Positions 22,901-36,500 of a stretch of 64,000 nucleotides of DNA are shown piece after piece. The notes under the pieces are model-generated. The model saw nothing but the letters and a program-made list of their open reading frames with translations, had not been told where the DNA came from and made no database searches. Source of the DNA: Macrocystis pyrifera (lineage: Eukaryota > Sar > Phaeophyceae > Laminariales > Laminariaceae); NCBI GenBank assembly GCA_031763025.1, contig JASSKH010000006.1:10165691-10229690 (forward strand). The letters run 5' to 3'. How positions within the stretch are numbered: the first letter of the stretch is position 1; each line of letters opens with the position of its first letter. Made by a program: the position numbers and the translations under genes.

Positions 22901-25900
22901 GTGAGTACGTTTGCTTGTATCCGCACGATCGTTCTACAAACCTCGTGCCGGATAACGGCTTGGCGATAGAATATCCTCTCGTGCGGGCGATCTGACCGGT
23001 TGGTCGGTTGGTCAGTTGATCCATCGGATTCATCATCAATCAACAAATCAGATAATATCGACCGATCAACCAGTCGATCGAATAAATTTTCCAATCTATC
23101 GATCAACTCAATCAATTAATAAAATCGACCAACCAATCCTACCATCAGTCAACTCTATCGCCCAATCGAATCAAACCGTAACAACAGCCGTCACGACCAC
23201 CACCAATACGACCATCACACCCTCACCCCTCCGCACTCCGCCATGTTTGCTGTCAATCACTACCCCCTCGGTGCGCCATCATGCCCCCCCTTTGCCCCGT
23301 AAGGCCTCCGCCGAAACTAATTTTGAAGAAAAACTCGACGGGTCGGAGGATTACTTTTACGAGTGCAACAGAAGCGTTATTGGTGAAGACGAAGATGTCG
23401 AAGGTCGTAAATGCAATGAAGAAGATATGCGCAAGGAGGGCGGGATGCTAGAGGGCGGTGGCAAGGCTGGAGGCAGCAACGGGGGTGACAGTGGGGGTGG
23501 GGGGTGGAGGCCAGGGTGAGGGTGGGAATACAACTGGCCAAGAACACGGCGTCAGTTTGGCATCGCGACAGAGCAGGGGTTCTTCTATCTTCCATCGGTG
23601 AGTATGAATGGGAGAGGGGGAGGGGAAGGGGGGGGGGTTGCGGTACTTATTTTTGGTTGGCCTTAGGTCATTAATCATTGACCAAACATCCCTTTCGCGA
23701 TGGAGGCAGGCGGTGGGGGGGAGGGGGGGGTGTACTCATTATCATGCATGTCCGTAGTCGTATGATCATAGACTCTCGCATTCCTACAATGTCAGGACGG
23801 AGCGCGTCGGGTTTTCACCGACCAGGTAGACATTGCTTACACCAAGCGCGAAGCGCCGTGAGGTGTTGGGCGAATCGCATGAAGGGTGAGCTGCACCCTA
23901 CTGAGAACCGCCTTAGGGGCGGATTTTCTTGCACATGGATGACAGCATCAATGCATTGTTTTATGTTTGGTGAGGCCACTTCCAGAAACAGCAATGGGGT
24001 TACTATATGATTGTCTCGTGAGTGCCTCACCATATACACGCTACATGATACGATCATCCCCCTTGTGCGGAGTAAAGGTTCTCCCCGCACAAAAATGATC
24101 TAACTTGACCGACAGCCGTGGTAACCGCCAAAGAAAACAAACAAACAAACAAACGGTACCCTGTTTGTCTAGCTCACGCTGTGAGAGGCGTGTTTTACAG
24201 CGTCGTCGACAACCGACATCAACCCAACCTATATATAGGTCCCCTGTTATCTGGGGGTGGTTTTACCAGCTACGTCTAATACGTTGGGCCTTGTGTCTCA
24301 GGGGTTGCGTGCTGTGGGTATTTTTGCTTGCAGAATAAGTTTGTTCTGGTATCATGTGTCTTAGCGTGCTGTGTTGTGTCGTGTGTGTCTCGTTTTTTGT
24401 GCTATGGGGTTATATTACCTTATACGTTGTGCATTGTACATTGCGCGTCATATAGTGTTTGTACGCGTGATTAGGTGTTTTTTTTTGCCGTTGAAGTTAT
24501 TGGCGTGACCGAAACAATGATACATTACTTGGACGGGGTGTGAGCTCGTGATTGCGCTGTGAAAAACAGCATGGGCACGTTTTTTATTTGAGGGAGGATC
24601 GGGAATCAGCGTGTAATGTGTTGCCGGGGTTCGCCCAGAGATATAATTTCCTCTTACTACAAAACTTTTATCATCACAAGTACGTCGGCGCTCGTGTTTC
24701 GGCATTTCCCTCTCACGCATTACCGTCAACGCGAACGCCGGCACTCAAGGCGGTCGATAATAATTCCGTGTGTGGTGTCCCTCGTAGATCACGGCGGTTT
24801 TTTTTTACTGCGCTCCCACTCTCCCCTCGACTTTGTTAATCGATGACGAAATGTGACTGTCCACTCGGCCTCGGACGCGTTCTGCAGAATATTTTTCGAC
24901 CATTGAATGCTAATATCTCCCGCTCCCCTCCATCTCAACCCCCCTCTTCCTCAAGCCATTCGTCCGATCAAAGTTGAACGGTGCCTCGTGCTTGCGGTTT
25001 CGTCCAAGCAATTTTCATACTCCGGGTTTAAATCGCCGTATCTCTCGCTCCCCCCCCCCTACCCCAACCTAACCCAATCCTAACCCTCACCTAAACCCTA
25101 ACCATCGCGACCGAGCCCAACCGAAGCCTAATCCACCCCCCACCCCTAATCCCAACTCCAAGTCCCCACACACCGACGCCCACCCTCACACCGGAGATGT
25201 ACATGTCGCTACACAACTACTTGGCGGTAGCTTATCGATTCGCTGTCCGTGACAGAGTAGGCTGACAATGTTTTCAGTTTTGTTGAAATGTGATCGATCG
25301 ATGGTACACCGCGTACTCTCTCTCTCCCTCTCATTTTTCTCCGCATTGTCCCCGCTTCCAGACCACCGACAATCAACGTAAGTGGATGAACTTGGAAAAT
25401 TTTGACCAGCTCTGCCAAGCTGGAGCTCATGCTGCCAGTCGGGTGGCGCTGACTAGATGCTCGCTTGGTGTGTTGACTGAGCGGCATACTTCTGCAGCTA
25501 TATTTCAATCTACACGCGTGTATCTCACCAATGCAAAGCCCCCAACCCCCACCCCCTCCGCCAACCGCCAACTCCGTCTCGGAAAATCAACAAAGGTCGG
25601 TGAGAAAGGTCGGGTCGGTCCACGGAATGCCTGGGTACGACACCGCCCCTGTCCCCTCTGCGACCACGCCTGCGAGAGCAGATACACCTCGAGGCGCGGA
25701 GCACGCTTTGACTGGTGGACGTACTGGTGGTGGTGGTGGTGGTGGTGGTGGTGGTGATGACGGTGATGATGATGGCGGTGGTAGTGATGGTTTTGGTGGC
25801 ATTGATACTGAAGGTGATGATGTCGGTCGTGGTGGTGGCGGGGGTGACGAGGTTGGTGGGGGCGATAGCGGTGGTGGCGGGGAGAGGGAGGCGGCGTTGT

Positions 25901-28900
25901 GGCGAAGGGCGGCGTCTTGGTTCCGGCGGGGGCACCACGCGGAGTGCGATTGCAAGTGGTGCCGGAGCGTAGGGGGCTCTGCTAGGTGCGATGCGTGTCG
26001 GGTCGGGCCAGGCTAGTGCTTGCACCGTGGGCGGGACGGGGCGGGCGGAAGGCTGACGTCTTGGTTTAGTGAACGTAGTCTGCATATGTTGTGGTGGCAA
26101 TTGTAGGGCGGGACTAGAGGGAGAAGAGGGGATAACGGCTGCTGGTAGTTGTATAGTGCTACGGTCGCTTGGTTGGGGATGGGAGAGAGAAAGGGGAGGT
26201 GGGTAGTGGATTATGAAACTATTGAGAATGTCGGGGTGTTTTCGGTTGCCTCGTCGTACGTCGCACATATCACACCTGTCTACGCACAGGTTTCACTCCT
26301 TGTTTGAGTTTTCGGTCGTCGGTGTTGTGTCGATAGTTGAAAACCTGAAGCTGCGCCCATGTAGTCGCGGTGAATATTGTTCCTGGTTTGTTTTGCTGAC
26401 CATCCCCTCCCCTCTCCCCCGCGCCCTTCGCTTCTGCTCGTTACCTCGCTTGCTTCGGACGAAACAACCCCGCGCATTTTTGAACTGCTTCTCACGCGCG
26501 ACTCACGGTCGTGACGGAACTCGGGGTGCGTCAAAACGTATATCCGGGTCAAAATTCGCACGTATTTGGACAAACATGCATACGTACAAAATATGGCACT
26601 GCTGTAGCCAACCCCAACACCCCAAGCAGCAGCTTACAGCTGGGGAGAGCTTCCGGGAAAAATATCCATGGAGAAAGAGAGGGGCTTCGAGCGGCACTAC
26701 CCTCGCGATTGACCGGTACGCTTGCTCATTCGCTTGCTCTCTACAGAGATACCTTCAGGCTATCAACTGTTTGTTTTCGACTGATGGTTGTGTGGGTGAG
26801 GTTTATTTGATGTGTGATTGGCTGTTTCGTGAGCGTGTTCGTTTTCTGGCAATATTTTAGGTTTGCTTCTGCGCTTGGAGGTATCGCCCTCCGAGTTAGC
26901 TTTCTCCTACCAATAGCGCTCGCTGTATCTGCAGGAGGCCTGCTTCGTGTTCGGAAATTAGAACTCCCACCTATCGCCCCCCCCCCCCTCCCCCCCCGCT
27001 TTGTGGGGTGTGATTACGCCGCTGAGCCAAACGAATATCTTGCGATTAAGTCGGTGGTGGCAGTGGAGTTCAGCGAGTGCCGCCGTGACTCTGCGTGGCA
27101 CAAATACGGTGCATTAGTGTGCCGTGCGTCACGCTTCTATTGCAGGTGGGAGAATCTGGTGGGGAAGTGGATACCGCTGCAGCTCGCTAGTTCCGGCGAC
27201 GTGCTCGGCGTTCGAAGGTAGGGGCCGAGCGGTCTAGGCGGTGATGTTGTGGTTCTTGGTAGTGGTGCTGATTTAGTTGCTATTGTTGTTGCTTGTTGTT
27301 TTCGTTAACGATGCTTAATGACCGACGACGCGCACGCAACTGAACAAATAGAGTATAAGAGTGAGGGAGGGGGGGGGGATACAGGGGGACCGAGAAAGAG
27401 GGGGGGGGAGGAAGTGCCGCAAAGGCAGGGAGAGGCACAGGGAGAAGCCACCTTGTTTCTACCGCTACCCTTATCCTTACATTTATCCCTGTCGTTCCAG
27501 CTATCCTTCGGATAATCCAACCCCACCCTTGCGCCTACCTCTACCCCTACCCCTACCCTCTCCCTACCTCCAACTCTCCCCTGCACTTGCCTATGTTTTC
27601 TGCCCTTTGCACCCTTTCATCAGGTTTCTAGAGAAATATCCAGCGTACACTGACAAGCCAAACATGTTGCGGGCGGCAGTGCGGTACAAGCAGTACTCCC
27701 TGGTTGAGTACTTCCTGGAAGAGCAGGTACAATGCCCTATTTGGTAGACCGCGCCCGCGTGACCATACGCAAATCATCTGAAATATCATACAGATCTTAT
27801 AGATTGTACCAGGACGATATGCGCTAGATGATGAAGGCCATGGAACCCATCCCGCACATGTGTACTTGTACTATATCGCGCAGATCGAATGCCTCGTATA
27901 TCAGTAGTCACCTGCTTATTTCTGCCCTGGCTTACCTATGCTAGGAAATGGTGAGGTGCTGTGATAGAGTGACGTTGTAGGTGGCAGCGAACACAGCGAA
28001 TACAGTCAATACTATTGGAGCGGAGTACAGGAAATAATCTATAGTGTGTTGTATTATTACGGGGGACCGTAGTAAAAACAACCTACGATACAAACCAAAA
28101 ACTATATGCTCCTCTCTTTTTACTAACAACACTTGGTCTTATTTACTATGGTCCCCCGTAATAGTCCGTTTTTGTTACACTGCAAGAGGGTTTCGATTAC
28201 ACGTCCAGGTATTTTGCCGCCAACTCGTGAGTACGGTTGCAAAGCGCAGAGCGGTAATAAACTATCGCACGCACAATGCTGTATTTGCGGACTATGTGCT
28301 ATGCTGTTGTGTTGCTGGCGATCCCAATCTATGGACACACCTGGTATACTATATTGCCCTGTCTGCGTGTGTTGTATGTATGGCATCTCTACGGCGGGGA
28401 GTTGTTTCTCTTTTATTGTGGTGGAGCCAGGCATCCCATGTTTTGGGGTAGGATCCAACCATGGCTTGACCACAACAAAAATTAAGAGGAAGTTCGGTTG
28501 TTAGATCATAGTTTGATAAATGGCGCTGATATACGGCTCAACCCAAACCGGAGGATCGTGCGTTGGTATTCTATGATTCGTGCCAAGCACGGCTTGACCC
28601 GAACAATGAACGAGGCTCGGTTCTTAGTCCAACGTTTGTGCTACGCGCGGCTCGACCGAGACGCGAAGCTTAGATGTTTTTTGCCCTTGATTTGCACTAT
28701 GATTGTATGCCAGGTATGTATCAAGCCCACTGGTCTTATCCCACCCACCCCCCCCGTCCCCGCCCCCCCCCCCCCTCCCAAGCCCGGAACCTATCTCCAC
28801 CCTTACCTTATATCTCCTGCCGATCCGCACCCCCAAATCGCAATCCACCACCCGATTCCGGCTCGAGCTCCGACTACCACCCCAACCTAATGTTAAATCA

Positions 28901-31900
28901 CCCATGCCCCCGTAAGCCTGCAAATGGTACAAATACTCACATCATAACCTATTAACTCAAGCATATCAACTTGGAATACGTGGCCGGCATGCCCCTGGTG
29001 TGGTTGCCCCCTTCAGCCCTCCTCCCCCAGCCACAATCAGCAAACCCTCCCCCCCGACCCCCCCCCCACCAACCCCGCACGTTCGCAAAAATCACAACAC
29101 AACCCCAACCAAAATGTGGCATCCCCCCTCAACCGCCCGCCCTCGCACGTCGTGGTACCTGACCACGAAACCTCAAACGTCTAGCATATGGACGTCAACC
29201 TTCAAAACGTGGCCGGCATGCCCCTGGTGTGGTTCAGTGTTGCGTTGATGGAGAAGGGAGACAGCGGCGTCATGCTACGGTTTTTGTTACAGAAGGGGGC
29301 GGACATCAATACACGGAACTTCGCGGGACAGAACGTGCTGTCCCTGGTGGTGTCCAATCGCGGGAAGGAAGCCATCCCCATGCTCGAGTGAGAGAGCTTC
29401 CTTGAACCAGGATTGGGGGTCTGGGGTTCGGGCTGGGGTATGATTACGGACGGGGTTGGGGTTGGGTGTATGATGGGGACGGCGTGTGCCATCGTACCTT
29501 TGTGGTGGTTGTCGCCGGTCCTGTTCATGGTGATACGAAATCGCGAGACTAAAACCACCCCCATGCGCAAGGGAAATATTCCTTGAGGTTTAGGAGTTTC
29601 GGAATGAGACTATGATTGTTGGGGTCGGGTTGGGGGGAGGGCGGGGGGGGACTGTGACTGCGGTTTCTGGGTCAAGGCAGACGATGGTATTTCTTGTGGT
29701 GTTCAGCCACGGGAACGAAGCCGCCCCCCATGCTGGATTAAGAGCCTTGTTGAGGTTGTGGATTCAGGTTGTGAATGGGGCTGACGACCGGTATGGAGTT
29801 GTTTTAGGATTTGGTGAGGTTGAAGGAAGTGATCGTTTTCGGCTTGGGCGTGACACTATGTTTCGCGACTCTGTTTAGAGGTCGAGGTGGCACTGAAACA
29901 GGCTCGGGCTCGGGCTTGCTCCTTGCTGTTTGTGTTGCTCTTGTTTGTACTTTTTTCTGGAAGTGACTCTCCTCTTGCCACGCCGTAAAAATGGCTATGA
30001 ACTGGTCGGTCATATGTCCGCCCTCACCCCCGCCCATGAGGCAGAACTACTACTGGGCTGAGCGCCACGATATGTTATAACGTTAGAGTAGTGAGTGCGC
30101 CTTGCCTGCGTTTTCACGGGGTCTACTCAAACCTCCTAACCTCCGTCTTCCACAACCCAACCCTCAACCTCCACTGCCGACTCCCATACCCTCCGTTCCG
30201 CCCCCTAACTTGCCCTCGCACCCGTACCACGGTCACCTTACGCACATTCCCCAATTTAACCCCCCAGATCCCACCCCCCAACCCCCATCTCCCAACTCCC
30301 ACACCCCGACCCCGACCCCAACCCCCCGGCCCCCTCCCTCTGCTGCTACCGCTTGCTCGCCCAGATACTTGGTGGGGGAGTGCGGGTTGTCGCTGACGGA
30401 CCGTGACGATTTCGGAGCCCTACCCCTCCACTTTGCTGTTCTCCACGGGCACATGGACACTGTGAAGTGGACAAGTGTTCACTCATGTAATATTGTAGCT
30501 AGAGCGGACTGGGTGACAGCGTTCGAGAGGGTGAGTATGGGAGGATGGGAGGGGTACTCGTGTCATGTATAGCTGTAGTCGTATGACCTGGCCGTCGTAT
30601 TCCTACGAGTACAATACCGGGATGGAGTACACCGGGTTTTCACCAACCAGGCAGACGCTGCTTGCACCAAGAGCGAACGGCCGTGAGGTGTTCGGCGAGT
30701 CGCATGAATACGGTTCGCATCCTACTTAGAACCACCTGTCAGAGGTGGACATAGAAGTCGAATGAATTGATTCGGTGCTAGTGTGGCCACTTTCAGAGAC
30801 AGCAATAGGTATGCTATGTAACTGCCTCGTCGGTACCTACCTGACCATAGACACACTGCAGTACGGTATACCAGGTACAATAGAGCGTCTGCGGAGAATA
30901 TATTTTCGTTCACCAAGGATTTCCCTCGGAAACATAATCATAATCGAAAGCCTTCCGGCATGCGCAAAAATCGGAGACGAAGAATAGCTAACTATTGCAT
31001 TCTTCTGTTTGAAAAAACAACACTTGGCATCAGCGGCAGCACGTTTTCATGACCAAAGGAGCCGAACAGCAGTCGTGCAAGCAGAAGTACCTACCTGCAG
31101 CAGCAGCAGCGAACTGCAGAAGCAGTAAGCAACAGCAAGCACCAACAGTCAGAAGTTCGATCTATCTTGCGCTCCTCGACACTCGCTGCGCTCGCAACGC
31201 AGCCACAACGAGAAGATCGCCTCCTTCTATTTCGTGGTCCTCTCTGCCCGAAACGGGATCGTACAGGCGAAGCGCAGGAGCGAGGCGGCAAGAGTGCACG
31301 CTCTTAAGCAGCTGCTGCAGCCGCAGCAAGCAGCAGTGGCGCCTGCAACAGCGCATGCATCAGCGCATGCTTGAGGTAGTTCGCTTGCTTGCAGCAGCAG
31401 CGCTTGCTTTGAGCAGGGCTTGCTTGCAGCAGGGCTTGCTTGTTCAGCAGCGCTCATCGCTTGGAGGAGCGCTCTTGTTTGCAGCAGGGCCTGCTCACCG
31501 CAGTGCTTGCTTGCCGCAGCGCTTGCAGCAACAGCACTGCAGCGAGCAGCACGCTTACTTGCAGCAGCAGCAGCAGCAGCACTACATGCAGCAGTAGTAG
31601 CAGTAGTCCGTGACGTGCAGCAGCAGCTGCGACAACAGCAACTACCTATCTGCTGCGGCAGCAGGCAGCAGAGTCATGCAGTATCAGTGGCAGCATTTTT
31701 TTCGCAAAATCCCGCCGGTAGCAGACATGGTCCGAGGCCTCCCGGGCAAGCTTGGCCAATCCAAAGCCTCCGGGGAATTTTCGGCGAACGGAATGAAACG
31801 ATTGACTCTCATGTCACACGAATTTGGCTCTAGTATAAGGGTCATTCTTATCGGAGAGCTTTTTGTCCATAATCTCCCAGATTTTCCTCATTTTTTTTTC

Positions 31901-33134
31901 CAGATGTGTGAAATTTAACAAACATGTATTTTTTGCTTCTGGAGAATTTCACGGATAGTGACAGAACGCCTCCGTATCTTGATACATATCTCCAATTTCA
32001 TCCAAGCTTTTGAAACTCTTGAAAAAAAGGTCTCCGATAAGAATGAGCCTATTACGGGGGACCATAGTAAATTGCACCAAATTTAGATACTGAAAATAAT
32101 GAAATATAATTGTTTTTGTCTGTACCGCAGGTGCTATTTATTAAATCGAAAAATGCGAAACTTCGTCACTTTTATGCAAATTTGATTATTAATAAGCTTT
32201 TTGATTAGTTGTCGGTAACGAGGGGAATGTAATCAAAATTCGTAATATTTTTTCTTTTGCGCAGACACTCTAATTGTTCCCCTTGTGCGGAGATGAGGTT
32301 CTCCACCACGCACATATTTTTTGACTCGACCGCCAATCACGGTGACCACGAAAACCCAAACAGCACCCTTGTTATCTAGATCACTCGATGATTGCCGCGT
32401 TTTACAGCCTAGTTGCCAACCGAAACCAATCCGAATGACTTGTTTTTGTGTGGGTGGTCGAAGTTGACTTGATTTTTGTGTGCGGGCCGAACATGATGAC
32501 TTTTTTTTAAATACTCAAAATCGACTTGGTTTTTGTGTGGTGGTCGAAAATTACTTATTTTCAGAGTGGGGATATTTATCGACTTGCCTTCAGTGCGTGG
32601 ATCGGAGGTGGCTTGATATTATGTTTGGGTGGTCGAAAATTTCTTGGTTTTCGTGTCTACATACAAATTGATTTTTATTTTTGTAGCGGCATCGAATTCG
32701 ACTTGATTGTATAGTCGGGATCGGAATTCTCTTGATTCCGGTGTTGGGGTAGAAAATAATTTGACCTTGGTGCGGTGGATCGAAGTTGACTTGGTTTCGT
32801 GTCGGGGCATCGAAATCGATCTACGTTGTTTTCGTGTGTTCTACATCACTCTCGCACCAGGTGTTTCTTCAATCCCACATGAAATCCTAGGCGAAACAAA
32901 CACTTTGAAGAATCTTTCCACATCCTATCGAAATAAATAGATATTTTGACTCATGTGGCTGGCCCTCAGCCGTGAGAAAGTCGATTTTGTACCTGGTTTA
33001 GAGCCGAAAACGACCTAGCTTATTAATTCGTCCATGCCATCCCACATGCTATTATTTTTCATGTATCATCCCGTTGCATTCCAATCTTCCCGTCCCTTAT
33101 ATTTTACTATTATTATTTTAATTTTAGGGTTACT

Positions 33135-33165
<31 letters not shown>

Positions 33166-33376
33166 TTTTTATTTTATTTTTTTTTTTATTTTTATTATTT
33201 TATTATTATTATTTTTTTTATTATTTTAAGTATTATTATTATTTTTTTTATTATTTTATTTATTTTATTATTTTTTTATTATTTTATTATTCTTTTTTCT
33301 TCTTTTTTTTCTTTTCTTTTATTTATTATTACTATAAGTATTTTTATTATTATTTTATTTTTTATTATTATTTTTA

Positions 33377-33410
<34 letters not shown>

Positions 33411-33441
33411 CATTATTATTATTATTTTTATTATTATTATT

Positions 33442-33479
<38 letters not shown>

Positions 33480-33484
33480 TATTA

Positions 33485-33516
<32 letters not shown>

Positions 33517-36500
33517 TATTATTTTTTTATATCACTATTATTAGGTTTGTGCAGCATGAGCGTTTTGATTACCACAAACATTCCTGAAAGAAGAAATCCC
33601 TGGAAACAAAGGAAACCAATTCTATCTGCCTTCTATCTGCTACCTTTTATGATTTTTACGATACTCTTCTGTTTGTTGTCTTTGCTCTTGCCTCCATCCG
33701 ACCGCATCCTATCCGATAAAACCCGTCTGGTCAGGCCCGAGCACACGGGAGCGATGAAGTCGTGGCGCATGCGGGGGCTGCAGAAGAGCGCTCGGTCACT
33801 GACGCCCCTCGGAGTGGCCGTCCTCCACAATCACGAGTCCATCGCCAAGTGGCTCATGGGGTAAGTAGCACGGGAAGAGGGGAAGAAAAATGTTTCGAAG
33901 AAAAGGAGACAACGAAACGAAGAGAGCCCCTGCAGTAACCAGTTTCCGAACATAAGAGATAATGCCAACGGTCAAGCCAATTTCATGCGGACAGCACTGC
34001 TCCACCGTAGCACAGGCGGGGATTGATACCGAGGTGTTGATGCACTAGGAACCAGGGCTAGATCACTATCGCATACTACACGGAACGGTTATATAATAAG
34101 CCTGTTGCAGGTGTTGGGACCAAGATATAGCGACATATTCAACGACAAATAAGGTCTTGTTGACCGTCTATCAGGGAGGGGCATAGCTCAAAACCCACGA
34201 TGGATCACAAAACCAGGTATCTCCCCATGTTTACCCGCTGTCTTCGTTTGGTTCTTGTTACTATTAATATTAATACTACTAATAAAGTATACTGCCCTGT
34301 TTTATAGCAAAGAGCTTGCAGCACTACGAGTATTGCCACGCTGCGTGTATGTCGCACAGCTTTCGAAATTTATTTTACTGTAGTTGCGGATCGGACACAT
34401 ATCTCGTACCTCAGGAGCCTGGGCTGCTTAGTGTGGTCAATGCTGTTGTATTCCTCGTCTGGTTTCCACACTACTTCCCTCATACCCCCGCAGGGATTTT
34501 TCACGAGTATCTGTTAAGCAGCCTTGTCGCTAATGAAAAACAAAGTGGTACCTGGTACTGTCTTCGAACATGACATATCTGTGTCTTCGTGTTTTGAAAT
34601 TTGTAATACTCTATGGTATAACGATTGCAACTCTTGCCTCCATACCGAAAATGGCATATCTCGATAACGGAGTCTCGGGTTGTAGAACGAGTGATGTCAT
34701 GGCTTGTAGGAGGAGGTGTTGGGGCCCTTGAATCTGTAACGGAAGGCACCCATTGCTGTGCTAGCATAATGAAGCGAGATTGCTCAGCGGCACGATTTTT
34801 GAACTTTCGCAGCTCCTGTTGGTACGTACACACTGCTGTGCCCGCGTGGAATGCTACCAATGGTCTAACTAGAGGCCTACCGTGGGCGGGTTGCCCTGAT
34901 GGTGTTTGTCCTTATCGTCAAAACCTGGTATCGAACAGTTTTAGAAGCGTAAGAAACGACCATTGATCCTATTCGGGAAAGGGTCGCCGAAGTATGAAGT
35001 GTTGCTTTTGAGCAGGAGGTACCCTTCGCTATGGAAAATACCATCGAATCGACTCGGCGCCTGACACAAACATATCGCCTATGACTTAACCTCTCTTAAA
35101 CTGCTGTGTGGGCGACGCTTCAAGCTATAGCACTAGAGACAATGTACATGCCGTGTTGGGTAGGTTGTCCTGAACGGCAGGAATGACATCATACATTTTT
35201 ACTGTAGCAAGTATTGCAACGGTGAAAAAAGAAAATATATATATTCCCGCATTTTTATTGTTTTGACCGAAGGGCCCCGTTAAGTCTGAAGTACATCCAG
35301 TTCACTTTGTGTAGGCAGCGGTTGTTATACTTTTGTTTCATGAAGTCGTCGCTCGCTCATGGAAACACAACCGTTTTGCACAAATTTGACGACTCACACA
35401 ACGCACACAAAACCCCGAAAGTTCGATTTTTCGATTTTTCTCTTCTCGGTGAGTGTACAGATATGGCGATGAGAGCCCCACGTGTGTCGCCGTCAAACGA
35501 GAGCATCTCTTCAGCGACAACAACGAAGACTTGGCTCTCGTCGCAAGGTTGTGGCCCGAGCTGCTGCCAGCGGTAAGGGAATTACCTGGTTGCGGTGTTG
35601 GTGATGGTGGTGTTGGTGTTGGTATGGAGAGAGGGCGGTGATGGTGGTCGTGGCGGAGGGGGTGATGGTGATAGTGACAGTGTTGGTGGTGAAGGTGCGG
35701 TTATGTTGTTGTGGTGGTGTTGGTAGTGGTGGTAGTGACGGTGAGCGGGGTGTGCTGCGTTGGTGGCTGGGAATGTGCCATTGTCCTTGTTGATGGTAGT
35801 AGTACTGTTATGTTTTGCACCAGGGACGGGCGCGGTAGGGGACCGGTTTGGGGGCTTTGAGTTGGGGGACCGCCGCACTACAGGTGTCGTACCTACAATA
35901 GTTGTTTCCGTTGCTGTTGTTGCTGTTGTTGTGTTGTTGTCGTTGTCCTTGGTGACTACGCGGTACTACGGGAATTCTCGTGCTGTCACTTACCCACGTC
36001 GATGGCACTCTTGATTCTGACTGTTGATGGTGGTGCGCGCAGATACCTCGAGTCAAACCGGCGCACAACAAACAACTAAAACACAAAAATAATCGCGCTC
36101 CGCGACACAACAACCACACCTGATTGCGTGTGGTATAAGCAACTTGGGCTGGGGGAGGGCATGTGCTCACACTCGCACACCCACACGGTTTGAAGCATGT
36201 GTCGTGGGACTGGTTATCATCCTGATACCCCAACTGAGCCGTTTCCCTATCTACTGTACCTTGTCGACCCCCTATGTCGATTCATGACCACAGGCTAAAA
36301 GGGTGCTAATGAACCACTGGGAGATGCGAAGGTGTTTCCAACTGAGCTATCGGGGTAAACGATCGATCGATTACCCATCCCAGGGTAATAATATATAACA
36401 CTCTCCCGCCCTCTAAACGGCGGAATCTTTGGGACGTCAGAACTGTATACGTCTGTACGCTGAGACGCGCTCCACGATAGACGTAGCACATTTGCGCTGT

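Larger units (their letters stand above)
23516..27145 (+). other. Intron 2 (3.6 kb)
   Basis: Holds G-runs near its start (23612-23638, 23707-23732), the full-length R1 repeat, telomere-like CCTAACCC text (25045-25110), a GGT/GAT repeat (25715-25890) and C-runs close to its acceptor (26975-26999). An additional exon of phase 2 to 2 inside cannot be excluded. A plus-strand frame at 25376-25520 (WMNLENFDQLCQAGAHAASR) looks somewhat ankyrin-like but is out of phase. Confidence 0.5.
27727..29184 (+). other. Intron 4, with MITE, exon copy and C-runs
   Basis: Contains a Stowaway-like MITE (28055-28163), a partial copy of the next exon's start (28962-29006), and C-runs (28738-28890, 29017-29130) leading up to the acceptor CTAG at 29181-29184. 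No other exon is seen. Confidence 0.55.
30462..33741 (+). other. Intron 6 (3.3 kb)
   Basis: Holds two R1 pieces, a CAG/GCA-rich block, an imperfect hairpin with a lone MITE end, a minisatellite of about 40 bases and a very long ATT microsatellite. No exon with fitting phase was found between. Confidence 0.55.

Noticed and set aside
25045-25110. True telomere or chromosome end
   Set aside because: The CCCTAA-like units are few and degenerate and lie inside an intron. Only an interstitial look-alike.
25525-26268. 247-codon minus-strand ORF rich in Pro, Ser and Thr
   Set aside because: It follows the GGT/GAT simple repeat and C/G-rich flanks. There is no domain, and it lies inside channel intron 2.
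31049-31597. 182-codon Gln/Ala-rich ORF
   Set aside because: Translation of the CAG/GCA block, with no phase-compatible splice sites.
33034-33864. 276-codon plus-strand ORF, strongly hydrophobic
   Set aside because: The first 170 codons are the ATT microsatellite. Only its last 39 codons are real, as channel exon 7.
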